A DNA stretch of 64,000 nt from Acinetobacter sp. ANC 3781. Lineage in GTDB: Bacteria > Pseudomonadota > Gammaproteobacteria > Pseudomonadales > Moraxellaceae. The notes below the pieces were generated by a model. The model saw nothing but the letters and a program-made list of their open reading frames with translations, did not search any database and was not told the DNA's origin. This document shows positions 31,787-39,833 of the stretch, piece after piece (positions within the stretch are counted from its first letter, which is position 1; the number at the start of each line of letters is the position of its first letter). The DNA is taken from NCBI RefSeq assembly GCF_004331285.1, contig NZ_SJOH01000003.1, positions 124,001 through 188,000 of the forward strand. The letters are read 5' to 3'. The position numbers were made by a program, and so were the translations under genes.

Positions 31787-32230
31787 ATGGATTCTGTTCG
31801 CTTTATTACAAATGTTTTTATTATTTCATGCATACCGCTGATTCATTATGCTTTAAGTAAGAATCTAAAATTGAGTGATATAAAAAAAGCACGTTGGCAG
31901 TATATTGCCGTTTTTATATTTATGTCACTTTTAACATTTATTGGATCAAATGGTTCAGGTGAGTCTTTTTTAGCTGTACTCATTTCACTCGCCATTTATA
32001 TTTTTACTTATAAGAAACTAATAAAAAATAAATACCATCCAAAGATTGTTGATTTTGAATCCTTTGATGAGTATGTGGCGGCTGTGGCTAAAAAGAGAAA
32101 CATTAAATACCCGGTGCCACAAAATATAGTGATTATGTTTGGTGATGTTCCAAAATTGGAAAATTTTGAATCAATACCTAAATGGGTTCAGGCGGTAAAC
32201 AACTATTTTGAAGAAATAGAATCAATTTAG
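31787..32230 (+). CDS. Membrane protein co-transcribed with repressor (putative exclusion protein)
   Basis: 147 residues. Three predicted membrane spans in the first 80 residues (FITNVFIISCIPLIHYALS, YIAVFIFMSLLTFIGS, FLAVLISLAIYIFTY) and a soluble C-terminal domain. It begins 17 bp after the repressor and ends before a terminator, so it is expressed in lysogens. Position suggests superinfection exclusion or host modification; no family recognised. Confidence 0.65.
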   Translation: MDSVRFITNVFIISCIPLIHYALSKNLKLSDIKKARWQYIAVFIFMSLLTFIGSNGSGESFLAVLISLAIYIFTYKKLIKNKYHPKIVDFESFDEYVAAVAKKRNIKYPVPQNIVIMFGDVPKLENFESIPKWVQAVNNYFEEIESI

Positions 32231-32248
32231 AACTAAAGCTATCAGATC

Positions 32249-32273
32249 AACCCGCTTCGGCGGGTTTTCTTTT
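32249..32273 (+). terminator. Terminator of the repressor operon
   Basis: AACCCGC-TTCG-GCGGGTT stem with a T-rich 3' side, a textbook intrinsic terminator. Confidence 0.8.
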
Positions 32274-32301
32274 GTCTTTAAAAATGCAATTAAAAAAATA
32301 A

Positions 32302-32364
32302 TATCGGTTTTTCTATATTTTTATCGGATTACCTATTGACTATAAATATCGGAAATGCGATATT
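32302..32364 (+). promoter_or_regulatory. PL-like promoter with three operators
   Basis: Operators TATCGGTTTTTCTATA (32302-32317), TATCGGATTACCTATT (32322-32337) and TATCGGAAATGCGATA (32347-32362). A promoter fits TTGACT (32336-32341), 17-bp spacer, GATATT (32359-32364), so operators overlap both hexamers. It should drive the recombination operon to 37.3 kb. Confidence 0.75.
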
Positions 32365-32390
32365 TAGCTCGTAGACAATAAAAAGCCCCA

Positions 32391-32416
32391 ACGTTGCTAG
32401 AACAACTTGAGGCATG
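32391..32416 (+). promoter_or_regulatory. Leader hairpin after PL-like promoter
   Basis: GCCCCAA and TTGAGGC arms with one G-T wobble form a stem in the untranslated leader, about 25 nt after the likely start of transcription. A nut/put-like antitermination signal is one possibility (inference only). Confidence 0.35.
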
Positions 32417-32445
32417 ACCCACACCTTACTGTGAGTGAGATTATT

Positions 32446-32787
32446 ATGAACATAAAACCAAATCTATTCAAGACTGCATTTGCAATCGGTTTAACAGCCG
32501 TTATTGCCACCGCATTCGCCTTTCAATCTGAACAGCCGAAAGAACAACCACAAGTCATTATCACCAGTGATTCATATGTGATGGTTGATAAGTTCTGCGA
32601 AGAATACTGCACCGCAAAAGTTCAAGCCGACGAGTATGAAATATTTGTTGAATACAAGCTTGATGATGCTTCGGTGGAATTCCTGGACATCCTTAATGTA
32701 GTTCGTCATGACGAAACGATTAATGCGTACATCGACCGTTCTGAAATTGAAAAAATTAATGCTGCGATTGTTGGGGGTGCTCGATGA
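32446..32787 (+). CDS. Membrane-anchored hypothetical protein
   Basis: 113 residues from ATG 32446; the longer frame begins with TTG and is unlikely. One N-terminal membrane anchor or uncleaved signal (FKTAFAIGLTAVIATAFAF) and a periplasmic acidic domain with a CEEYC pair that could form a disulfide. First gene of the recombination operon; unknown function. Confidence 0.6.
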   Translation: MNIKPNLFKTAFAIGLTAVIATAFAFQSEQPKEQPQVIITSDSYVMVDKFCEEYCTAKVQADEYEIFVEYKLDDASVEFLDILNVVRHDETINAYIDRSEIEKINAAIVGGAR

Positions 32788-32939
32788 GAACTTATGTCGT
32801 AAAAGTTGTGGCTTATGAGTTTGTAACTGTTCAGGCAGAAAATGACGATCAAGCAGTTGAAAAAGCTTGTGAAAAATTTGGCGAAAACATTGAAATTGAT
32901 GGTTCAACAGAAATCACCGAGTTTAGTGGGGAGTATTAA
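32784..32939 (+). CDS. 51-residue hypothetical protein
   Basis: ATG 32784 overlaps the preceding stop (ATGA), TAA 32939. The product starts MRTYVVKVVAYEFVTVQAEN and has beta-strands then DDQAVEKACEKFG, like small alpha/beta phage proteins. Tight spacing to both neighbours supports it. Confidence 0.6.
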   Translation: MRTYVVKVVAYEFVTVQAENDDQAVEKACEKFGENIEIDGSTEITEFSGEY

Positions 32940-32941
32940 TA

Positions 32942-33319
32942 ATGAACATGCACGCTAAACCTGAATTGTTCGCGCCTTGCTTCCCTATCTTTTGGATCAA
33001 GGATGACAGTATCGAAGTGGATGCCGACATGGTTCGATTCACTTTGCAATACGGTTGTGTCGAGATTGATTGTGAAGCTCAGGCTGATGAATTGACTGAT
33101 TCGACTTGTGTGAATAAGACCAATGATCCGCAGAACGATGTTGAAGTGGATTACACCAAATTGGAAATTGATCAGAACACGCCTATTTCAGTACTTCGCC
33201 ATGATGTGAATCTGACTGATGGTCAAAAATTACAGCTGACAGCTCAGCAAGTTGAAAAATTGAATCAACAGCTTGAGTGGATTTGTATAGAAAAATTTGA
33301 AATGGAGATGGCAGCTTAA
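32942..33319 (+). CDS. Hypothetical protein
   Basis: 125 residues, acidic, five cysteines, no recognised domain. ATG 32942 follows the upstream stop by 2 bp (an in-frame ATG at 32948 is an alternative). A GGGGAG lies 8 nt before it. Part of the recombination operon. Confidence 0.58.
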   Translation: MNMHAKPELFAPCFPIFWIKDDSIEVDADMVRFTLQYGCVEIDCEAQADELTDSTCVNKTNDPQNDVEVDYTKLEIDQNTPISVLRHDVNLTDGQKLQLTAQQVEKLNQQLEWICIEKFEMEMAA

Positions 33320-33339
33320 CGGCTGCTTTGGAGAAGAAT

Positions 33340-34194
33340 ATGAATGCACCATTAGAACTTAACACCCAAACCCCTGCTTTACCTGTTAGCTCACAATCAT
33401 CTGCATTGATCTTGGATCCAATGGCAATGCAGAACATGGTCGCTTTCGCTGACTTCATGTGCAAAGCAGTAATCACTGTGCCTAAGCATTTACAGGGTAA
33501 TTCTGGTGACTGCTTGGCGGTGACAATGCAAGCAATGCAGTGGGGAATGAATCCTTTTGCAGTGGCTCAAAAGACCCACCTAGTGAATGGCAACTTAGGT
33601 TATGAAGCGCAACTTGTGAATGCTGTAATCATCTCTCGCGCCCCTATCATTGGTCGCCCTGATTATGAATGGTATGGCGAAAATTGGGACAAGGTTGATG
33701 GCAAAACCTCCAAGTCTGGTCAGCATGGTGTGCGAGTTTGGGCAACAATTAAAGGTGAATCTCAACCACGTATCCTTGATATATCTTTTGCTCAAGTGGG
33801 TACTACTCGAAATTCACCAAACTGGGTAAATGACCCTAAGCAACAGCTTGCTTATTTAGCTATTAAGAAGTGGGCGCGACTTCACACCCCTGATGTATTA
33901 CTTGGTGTGTATACAGTTGATGAGCTTCAGGATGGTGCTGAAATTGATGTGACACCTAAGGTAGCGCAATCAAATGAAGCATATCAAGTATTTGAAGATG
34001 AGCATTTAAGTCATTTGAATACTGAAGCTCAATATGGATCTGCACGACTACAGGCTGCTTACATTGCTTTGCCGAAAGGTGATTGCAAAAAGATGTTCTG
34101 GACTAATCATGCTGAAGATTTAAAAGCAATCGCAGAACTTGCAGACCAAGCATTAACACGCCAAGGGGAAGTTTATGACCACTCTCCAGCGTAG
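33340..34194 (+). CDS. recT: RecT family single-strand annealing protein
   Basis: 284 residues from ATG 33340 (GGAGAAG upstream). RecT pattern: VPKHLQGNSGDCLAVTMQAMQWGMNPFAVAQKTHLVNGNLGYEAQLVNAVI, LAYLAIKKWARLHTPDVLLGVYTVDEL. It anneals complementary single strands made by the adjacent exonuclease during phage recombination. The stop overlaps the exonuclease start by 20 nt. Confidence 0.92.
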   Translation: MNAPLELNTQTPALPVSSQSSALILDPMAMQNMVAFADFMCKAVITVPKHLQGNSGDCLAVTMQAMQWGMNPFAVAQKTHLVNGNLGYEAQLVNAVIISRAPIIGRPDYEWYGENWDKVDGKTSKSGQHGVRVWATIKGESQPRILDISFAQVGTTRNSPNWVNDPKQQLAYLAIKKWARLHTPDVLLGVYTVDELQDGAEIDVTPKVAQSNEAYQVFEDEHLSHLNTEAQYGSARLQAAYIALPKGDCKKMFWTNHAEDLKAIAELADQALTRQGEVYDHSPA

Positions 34195-34792
34195 TGAAGA
34201 TTGGCATGCCGATCGATGCGGAAAGGTTACAGCAAGTCGTGTCAAAGATATTGGTGCCAAGCCTAAAACTGGCAAAGCATATAACGCTTTAACCTTAACT
34301 ATTCTGACTGAGCGCCTTACTGGCGTTCAGGAGGAATCCTTTACTAACTCGGCAATGCAGTGGGGCATTGATCAGGAAGTCCATGCAATTACTGCCTATG
34401 AAAATGAGACAGGTAATTTCGTGGTTGGCACCGGATTGGTTGACCATCCTGCTATCAAAATGAGTGGTGCAAGTCCTGATGGTCTGGTTGATCAAGATGG
34501 ACAGCTAGAAGTGAAGTGTCCTAATTCACAGACTCATTTAAACACTGTTTTAACCAAAGAAGTACCGGGTGAATATATTCCTCAAATTACTTGGCAATTG
34601 GCCTGTACTCGTCGTAAGTGGTGTGACTTTGTGAGTTATGACCCTCGCCTGCCTGAATATTTGCAGTTGGTGATTATTCGGGTGTTTGCAAAAGATTTGG
34701 ATATCGCAGGGATTGAGCAATCAGTGATTAAGTTTAATCAAAAAATTGACCAGATCATTTTTGAGTTGAATCCAAAGGAGGTTGCGGCATGA
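34175..34792 (+). CDS. YqaJ-family phage exonuclease
   Basis: 205 residues. YqaJ/lambda-exo fold: QRSEDWHADRCGKVTASRV, MQWGIDQEVHAI (catalytic Glu), GASPDGLV (Asp), LEVKCP (ExK), PQITWQLACT. It is the 5'-3' exonuclease partner of RecT. Overlaps recT by 20 nt and the next gene by 4 nt. Confidence 0.92.
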   Translation: MTTLQRSEDWHADRCGKVTASRVKDIGAKPKTGKAYNALTLTILTERLTGVQEESFTNSAMQWGIDQEVHAITAYENETGNFVVGTGLVDHPAIKMSGASPDGLVDQDGQLEVKCPNSQTHLNTVLTKEVPGEYIPQITWQLACTRRKWCDFVSYDPRLPEYLQLVIIRVFAKDLDIAGIEQSVIKFNQKIDQIIFELNPKEVAA

Positions 34793-35022
34793 AAAAATTA
34801 ACTCGCGTTCACCCTCTCATGAGCGAAGCCTTCATTATCTGGCTTGTCAGTATTGGCTATAAGGGCGTGACAAATGCGTCAGGCGTTTTGTTCTATTGCG
34901 AGGCATTTGGCAGAAATTTCCCGCGTAACGTGATGATTATGGCGAATGGTCGATTGAACAAGCCAGCAACTCAATTGTTTGAAGAATTTAAGAAATATAA
35001 CCCTTTTGGAGATGCAGCATGA
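34789..35022 (+). CDS. Small hypothetical phage protein
   Basis: 77 residues (MKKLTRVHPLMSEAFIIWLV...). No clear family. ATG overlaps the exonuclease stop (ATGA), and its stop overlaps the following start; RBS GGAGGT. Confidence 0.58.
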   Translation: MKKLTRVHPLMSEAFIIWLVSIGYKGVTNASGVLFYCEAFGRNFPRNVMIMANGRLNKPATQLFEEFKKYNPFGDAA

Positions 35023-35264
35023 GCACATTAAAAGATTTGAACAAGCACCTGTTTGATCAACTGGATCGCTTGGCAAAGGCTGATAAGGATAGCCTGGATT
35101 CTGAAGTTAAGCGCGCCCAAGTCATTTCACAAGTGAGTGAGCAGATTGTGGATGCACACAAAACTCAATTGGAAGCTGTGAAACTGGTGGCTCAATACAA
35201 AGGCCTTAACTCGAATCAGGAAGCACCACAGATTGCAGTTGGTGATATGAATCTGGAGGTGTGA
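35019..35264 (+). CDS. Small helical phage protein
   Basis: 81 residues, mostly one helical hairpin (LNKHLFDQLDRLAKADKDSLDSEVKRAQVISQVSEQIVDAHKTQLEAVKLVAQYKG). Similar small proteins of unknown function occur in phage recombination operons. Overlaps the upstream gene by 4 nt. Confidence 0.6.
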   Translation: MSTLKDLNKHLFDQLDRLAKADKDSLDSEVKRAQVISQVSEQIVDAHKTQLEAVKLVAQYKGLNSNQEAPQIAVGDMNLEV

Positions 35265-35265
35265 T

Positions 35266-35856
35266 ATGTCGAAAGGTAAACCGATCAAATACACCGAAGA
35301 AATGCTGATGTTTTTACGTCAGCATGAGGAAACGCCACGTGCTGAGCTAACTTGCAAATTTAATGAGAAATTTGGCTACAGCCTTTCAGTGGACAGCATA
35401 AAAGCAAAGTGTTTACGCATGGGGTTAAAGACTGGCCGAAACGGTTGTTTTTCACCTGGTCATAAAACTTGGAATGCTGGAGTAAAAGGACTTACCAGTG
35501 CCAACTCAACATCGTTTAAGAAAGGCAATACTCCTTTCAACCACAGGCCGGTTGGTTATGAGCGAATCACTGTTGATGGTTATGTCGAGATTAAAACGGC
35601 TGAGCCGAATGTTTTTGAGTTGAAGCACAGGTGGATCTGGGAGCAACAACATGGACCAGTCCCTGACAACCATGTCCTTGTTTTTAAGAATATGAACAAG
35701 CAGGACTGTCGGTTAGATAATCTGATGCTGATCACCAGAGCTGAACTTGCTCGATTGAATCAATCTTTTTCAAAGCTTGCCACGCCAGACACAAATGAGA
35801 CGTGCATCCTGATGGCAAAACTTAAAGATAAAACACATAAATTGAAGGTGGCGTGA
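35266..35856 (+). CDS. HNH endonuclease
   Basis: 196 residues. Residues 20-60 look like an HTH that recognises DNA (EETPRAELTCKFNEKFGYSLSVDSIKAKCLRMGL). The HNH_3 motif follows: KHRWIWEQQHGPVPDNHVLVFKN, then KQDCRLDNLMLITRAE. It may be a homing-type or phage-encoded nicking enzyme. Good ribosome site (GGAGGTG). Confidence 0.82.
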   Translation: MSKGKPIKYTEEMLMFLRQHEETPRAELTCKFNEKFGYSLSVDSIKAKCLRMGLKTGRNGCFSPGHKTWNAGVKGLTSANSTSFKKGNTPFNHRPVGYERITVDGYVEIKTAEPNVFELKHRWIWEQQHGPVPDNHVLVFKNMNKQDCRLDNLMLITRAELARLNQSFSKLATPDTNETCILMAKLKDKTHKLKVA

Positions 35857-36272
35857 TGGAAATTCAAAAAATTAAAGAATTAGCTTTGGCGAATGGCTTC
35901 AAATTAAAAGAACAAGCAAGCGGAAATATGGATTTGAACGCTTATGTTTATGACTTCGCAAATGCTATCGAGCAAGCAGCCAAAGCCCAAGCGGTGCCGG
36001 AAGGGTTTGTAGAAAAAACTGAATCCAATACAAACCACTACTTCAAGTTAAAAAATTGGGATGAGTGGACCTGTATTGATGGAATAAAAGATGCCATTAC
36101 CAGTGACAATGACATTAATACGATTGTTAAGGTTGAATGTCTTGAGGTTATTGAAATCAACAATAAACCTTGCTTTGCATTGCTAGCCTTTGGAAAACGT
36201 CATGGTACAGAAGTTAAGTTTTTTGATACCGAAGAAGAAGCGATCGAAGCACAGGAGCCAACCAATGACTAA
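35856..36272 (+). CDS. Hypothetical phage protein
   Basis: 138 residues from ATG 35856 (TGATG overlap with the HNH stop; AAGGTGG upstream). Begins with a helix (IQKIKELALANGFKLKEQ) typical of small phage early proteins, then a mixed alpha/beta part. No family recognised. Confidence 0.55.
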   Translation: MEIQKIKELALANGFKLKEQASGNMDLNAYVYDFANAIEQAAKAQAVPEGFVEKTESNTNHYFKLKNWDEWTCIDGIKDAITSDNDINTIVKVECLEVIEINNKPCFALLAFGKRHGTEVKFFDTEEEAIEAQEPTND

Positions 36273-36531
36273 TGTTTATAAAATTGAATCCATTGGTGAT
36301 TTCTTAAAGATTCCTTCAGATCGAATCCATGCTTGCTTAAATGAAATGGCAAATCATATGTCTGAATTTAAGGCTGGATTGGAGGTGTTAGGCATAGAGC
36401 CAACAGGTGCTGAAATTAAAACTTTCACCTGGGAAGATGATGGCAAGAATGATTTAAACATCACTCTTAATTGTGAAGATGGTAGATCAACCACTGTGAA
36501 AATCGTTCGTGGAGTGCCAGCCAATGACTGA
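36265..36531 (+). CDS. Hypothetical phage protein
   Basis: 88 residues from ATG 36265 (AGGAG 7 nt upstream; the longer frame from 36190 is inside the preceding gene). Overlaps both neighbours by 8 nt. Acidic; no recognised domain. Confidence 0.55.
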   Translation: MTNVYKIESIGDFLKIPSDRIHACLNEMANHMSEFKAGLEVLGIEPTGAEIKTFTWEDDGKNDLNITLNCEDGRSTTVKIVRGVPAND

Positions 36532-36727
36532 AAAACTAGAACAAGCCAAAGACCTCATTGAATCTTTAGCAGCTCGTAAAATTGGCGGTACTGGGATTGA
36601 GTTGAACAGTGAAGAAGTTGAATTGGCGTATGAAGTTTTTAACGATTATGTGGAACGGAATGAAGTGAAAGGCGTTGACGTGAAGTTGCCTTTTACTATC
36701 TTGCAGAGTTTGAAGGAGGTGTCATGA
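36524..36727 (+). CDS. Small hypothetical phage protein
   Basis: 67 residues from ATG 36524 (GGAG about 9 nt upstream). Helical and acidic (EQAKDLIESLAARKIGG..., ELAYEVFNDYVER). Overlaps both neighbours; unknown function. Confidence 0.55.
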   Translation: MTEKLEQAKDLIESLAARKIGGTGIELNSEEVELAYEVFNDYVERNEVKGVDVKLPFTILQSLKEVS

Positions 36728-37077
36728 AAGCGAATAAGTTCATGAAAGAGCATGGTCTCCAATATACAAGAAATTTAGTTCGAGATTATCCGAATCATAC
36801 CCATGTCACCAATGATGGGAGAATGTTTATTAATGAAAATACGTGTGTATCTCATATCAAAGTTCAGTTGAATGAATTGGTAAAAATGGACGACCTAAAA
36901 CGCCTTGTTGAAAGTCGTGAGTTGGTTGAGTCTTATGGTGGGCTTGATTTGGCTAAGAAGGAATTGCAACGTCAGTCTATTTTGCGCTGGATAAATCCAG
37001 AAACAGAAAGGCTTCGCGGAGCCATCGCAGATGTTGAAAGTTGTCTTGAGACAGATAAGAAATTGGAGGGATTGTGA
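36724..37077 (+). CDS. Hypothetical phage protein
   Basis: 117 residues. A compact N-terminal part (FMKEHGLQYTRNLVRDYPNHTHVTNDGRMFINENT) and C-terminal helices. Overlaps the upstream stop by 4 nt; GGAGGTG upstream. No family recognised. Confidence 0.55.
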   Translation: MKANKFMKEHGLQYTRNLVRDYPNHTHVTNDGRMFINENTCVSHIKVQLNELVKMDDLKRLVESRELVESYGGLDLAKKELQRQSILRWINPETERLRGAIADVESCLETDKKLEGL

Positions 37078-37298
37078 TGGGATTATATATTTCGACTCCT
37101 GAACTCTTGGAGCGATACAGTATATCCAAGGGTACTTTGATTAACTGGCGTAGTAGAAAAGATTTCCCTGAGCCACTAATCAAAGCACATGGCAAATCAA
37201 GCAGTCGCTACGGTATCAAAGCTGTAGCATTATGGGAGGAAAGAAACGGATTGCTTGAGTCGCTTGATATACAGCCTTTAATGTCAAATCGCTCATAA
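37077..37298 (+). CDS. Excisionase-like (AlpA/MerR-type) HTH protein
   Basis: 73 residues from ATG 37077 (GGAGGG upstream, TGATG overlap). Winged-helix pattern: YISTPELLERYSISKGTLINWRSRKDFPEPLIKAHGKSSSRYGIKAVALWEE, as in AlpA or Xis proteins that assist integrase. It is the last gene of the PL-like operon, next to integrase, and its 3' end overlaps the converging integrase gene by 91 bp. Confidence 0.78.
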   Translation: MGLYISTPELLERYSISKGTLINWRSRKDFPEPLIKAHGKSSSRYGIKAVALWEERNGLLESLDIQPLMSNRS

Positions 37299-38509
37299 TT
37301 ATCCAGTATGGCGCAAAGCTTATAAAACCACTTTTCATAAGCTTGCGCCTGATCACTCAAATACTCATGCAAGTCATATGTTCCCCATACCGCCGGTAAA
37401 CCATGCCCAAGCATAATTTCACAAATATGCGGTGGTGCAAGTTCTGAAATATGTGTTCTCATTGTTCTGCGCAAATCGTGGGTTGACCACTGTTCAATCT
37501 CAACATCAAATATTTTTTTAATACTATTCCCGACATACATTGGAATTGTGGTCTGAAATCCCTTCTCTAGCCTGGTGTATTTCTTTCCTTTTAAATTAGG
37601 GAAAGCATATTCACAACTGTCTGGCGATAATGAAAATACATACTTTAAAAATGGCACAATTTGAGGAATGATGGGGCGAATAATCGGCTTGTGTGTTCTA
37701 TCCCCCATCTTGTGATTTTCCGGTGGGATGTACCAAATATTTTCCTGAAAGTCGAAGTCTGATTTTTTGGCTAATCGCAATTCTGAAACACGGCATCCAA
37801 AAAATAGAAGCATGATAATTATGGCCTTGTTTTTTGGCGACATCGCGTTATTTCTAAGTGATGCATGAACCACCCAGAATACTTCTTGTTCTGATAGATA
37901 ACGTGAGCGCTTCACTTTCTTAACATTTAGATCGGCAGCTTTCAGATGCTGTATCGGTTGATTATTTAGTTTGCCGTGGATACACCCCCACCGCATAATC
38001 AATTTCAAGTTACCTAGAATTTTTACTGCCACTGTTCTTGCATTGGTCACGATTGCAAATAACAACTCCGACCATTCTTGTAGAGATATATCATCACAAA
38101 TGCGTTTTCCGACACGTGGGTAAACATGGATTTCAAACGCTCGGTAATCATCCTTGCATGCCACCTTATTGATACCAATCGTGTTAAACCAGATGTCACA
38201 AATTTCCTTTACCGTCGGCTGCTTTGCATAGTCATCTTCACGCTTAAGCTTTAACTGAAGTGGGTCCTTTCCCTGGTCTAATTCGATTTTGTATTTCTGC
38301 ACTAATATTCTGGCATCTTTTAAACTCATTAACGGATACGTGCCAACATCTATGCGTTTGGCTTTTCCGTTAAAACGATACCGGTACTGGAATACCATTT
38401 TCCCCTTTGGTGATATGCGAACAGACAAGGCGTCACGATCAGTCACCACTTCAACTTTATCGCGTACTTTACCGTTATTTGATTTCAACCATGAATCACT
38501 TAAAGACAT
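37208..38509 (-). CDS. Tyrosine integrase (P4 type)
   Basis: 433 residues from ATG 38509; an ATG at 38521 is equally placed, and the much longer frame to 38740 runs into host DNA and is unlikely. The N-terminal arm-binding domain (SVRISPKGKMVFQYRYRFNGKAKRIDVGTYPLMSLKDAR) is followed by a core-binding and a catalytic domain with Arg in FFGCRVSELRL, HDLRRTMRTH, LGHG and Tyr in WGTYDLHEYL. It integrates and excises the prophage. The position next to host genes defines this end of the prophage. Confidence 0.93.
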   Translation of the reverse strand: MSLSDSWLKSNNGKVRDKVEVVTDRDALSVRISPKGKMVFQYRYRFNGKAKRIDVGTYPLMSLKDARILVQKYKIELDQGKDPLQLKLKREDDYAKQPTVKEICDIWFNTIGINKVACKDDYRAFEIHVYPRVGKRICDDISLQEWSELLFAIVTNARTVAVKILGNLKLIMRWGCIHGKLNNQPIQHLKAADLNVKKVKRSRYLSEQEVFWVVHASLRNNAMSPKNKAIIIMLLFFGCRVSELRLAKKSDFDFQENIWYIPPENHKMGDRTHKPIIRPIIPQIVPFLKYVFSLSPDSCEYAFPNLKGKKYTRLEKGFQTTIPMYVGNSIKKIFDVEIEQWSTHDLRRTMRTHISELAPPHICEIMLGHGLPAVWGTYDLHEYLSDQAQAYEKWFYKLCAILDNYERFDIKGCISSDSSNPFLSSHNATALIP

Positions 38510-38608
38510 GCTACGTATCATCCAATGCGCTATAATTTTCACATTCATGTACAAGACAAAAATATGTACACAGATTTGTACATAATTTTTCTTGAAACGT
38601 AAACATAT

Positions 38609-38710
38609 TTGTTGAACTTTGAAAATATTTAAAAAGCATTGATAAGTGTGAAAAATGAATATTTTCAGTGATTGTATGGTTTTTCTATGTGCCTTGTTGA
38701 ACTTTGAAAA
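38609..38710. repeat. 17-bp direct repeat at the prophage-host junction
   Basis: TTGTTGAACTTTGAAAA at 38609-38625 and again at 38694-38710, 85 bp apart, between integrase and the host yrfG gene. Direct repeats beside an integrase may be arm-type binding sites or part of the attachment site. No tRNA gene is present here. Confidence 0.55.
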
Positions 38711-38727
38711 ACATTGGAGATTATTGA

Positions 38728-39402
38728 ATGGAAAGACCAATTATTATTTTTGATATGGATGGCACACTTCTTGACCTTGCCTATGATGATTTCATCTGGA
38801 ATCATCAACTTCCCATTCGCCATGCGGTCACACATGGCTGCACGCTCGAACAAAGCACTGAATCTTTATTTCATTTTTATCAAGAACACAATCATACCCT
38901 AAATTGGTATTCAACCCGGTTCTGGAGTGCAAAAGTGGGGGTCGATACCCTAACACTGCAACATGAATTTAAACATAAAGTTGCGCTGCGTTCAGGCTGT
39001 CTAGAATTACTCGATTATCTAAAAACCAATGGCTATCCTTGCTGGATTGCTACCAACGCAGATTGCGAAGGCTTAAAGTTTAAATTGGAACACACCCAAC
39101 TGGCTGATTATTTTGATGTGATCATCAGCAGTGAAAGTATCGGTTACGCCAAAGAGTCAATTGAGTTCTGGCAAAAACTACAAGCACTTCACCCCTTCCA
39201 AATCAATCAAGCCTATTTTATTGATGACACAGAAAAAGTACTTAATAGTGCAAAAAAATTTGGTATTGGCAATTTAATTACCATTGCACAGCCCTCATCT
39301 AAAGGAAAGATACGGACTGAAAGTCCTTATCGTATTTTACAAGACTTAACCGACTTAATCGTTCTGTTAGAACAAGCTGAGGATCTGAAAAAATATGCCT
39401 AA
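38728..39402 (+). CDS. yrfG: GMP/IMP nucleotidase, HAD family
   Basis: 224 residues. HAD motif I IIIFDMDGTLLDL (residues 5-17), motif II WIATNAD, motif III/IV with FIDDTEKVLNSAKKFGI. E. coli YrfG dephosphorylates GMP and IMP, and is also encoded next to hslR, as here (8-nt overlap). First host gene after the prophage; the junction lies in its upstream region, so the prophage may have replaced part of its promoter. Confidence 0.85.
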   Translation: MERPIIIFDMDGTLLDLAYDDFIWNHQLPIRHAVTHGCTLEQSTESLFHFYQEHNHTLNWYSTRFWSAKVGVDTLTLQHEFKHKVALRSGCLELLDYLKTNGYPCWIATNADCEGLKFKLEHTQLADYFDVIISSESIGYAKESIEFWQKLQALHPFQINQAYFIDDTEKVLNSAKKFGIGNLITIAQPSSKGKIRTESPYRILQDLTDLIVLLEQAEDLKKYA

Positions 39403-39832
39403 TCCTTCTCAACAAAACACTGTTGAAAGTATGCGTGTTGATAAATGGCTATGGGCGGCACGTTTTTTTAAAACCCGCTCGATATCAAAAGCCGCTATTG
39501 AGGGTGGTAAGGTTCATCACAATGGTGAGCGCGTTAAAGTGTCTAAAGAAGTTCGCGTTGGAATGGAACTGACTATTCAGCAAGGTTTTGATCGGAAAAC
39601 TATTGTGATCAAAGCATTGTCAGCAAACCGTGGTGCAGCCCCGATTGCCCAGCAACTGTATGATGAAACAGAAGTTAGTGTTGCACGACGAGAGTTGCTT
39701 ACAACACAAAGAAAGTTGCATAATCTAGCCCGACCTGAACATCGGCCAAGTAAAAAAGATCGCCGACAAATCAGTAAATTTAAACAAGATAATGGTCAAC
39801 AGTTTGACCAAGACTGGTCATACAGCGATTAG
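39395..39832 (+). CDS. hslR: Hsp15, S4-domain ribosome-rescue protein
   Basis: 145 residues. S4 RNA-binding motif MRVDKWLWAARFFKTRSISKAAIEGGKVHHNGERVKVSKEVRVG, with a basic C-terminal helix (LARPEHRPSKKDRRQISKFK). Hsp15 binds 50S subunits carrying stalled nascent chains. Coupled to yrfG by overlap. Confidence 0.9.
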   Translation: MPNPSQQNTVESMRVDKWLWAARFFKTRSISKAAIEGGKVHHNGERVKVSKEVRVGMELTIQQGFDRKTIVIKALSANRGAAPIAQQLYDETEVSVARRELLTTQRKLHNLARPEHRPSKKDRRQISKFKQDNGQQFDQDWSYSD

Positions 39833-39833
39833 G

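Noticed and set aside
38510..38740. 77-residue N-terminal extension of the integrase
   Set aside because: The extension is translated from AT-rich junction DNA and overlaps the yrfG start; the arm-binding domain begins after ATG 38509.
38600..38740. tRNA gene as attachment site
   Set aside because: No cloverleaf or tRNA-like sequence was visible at the integrase end.
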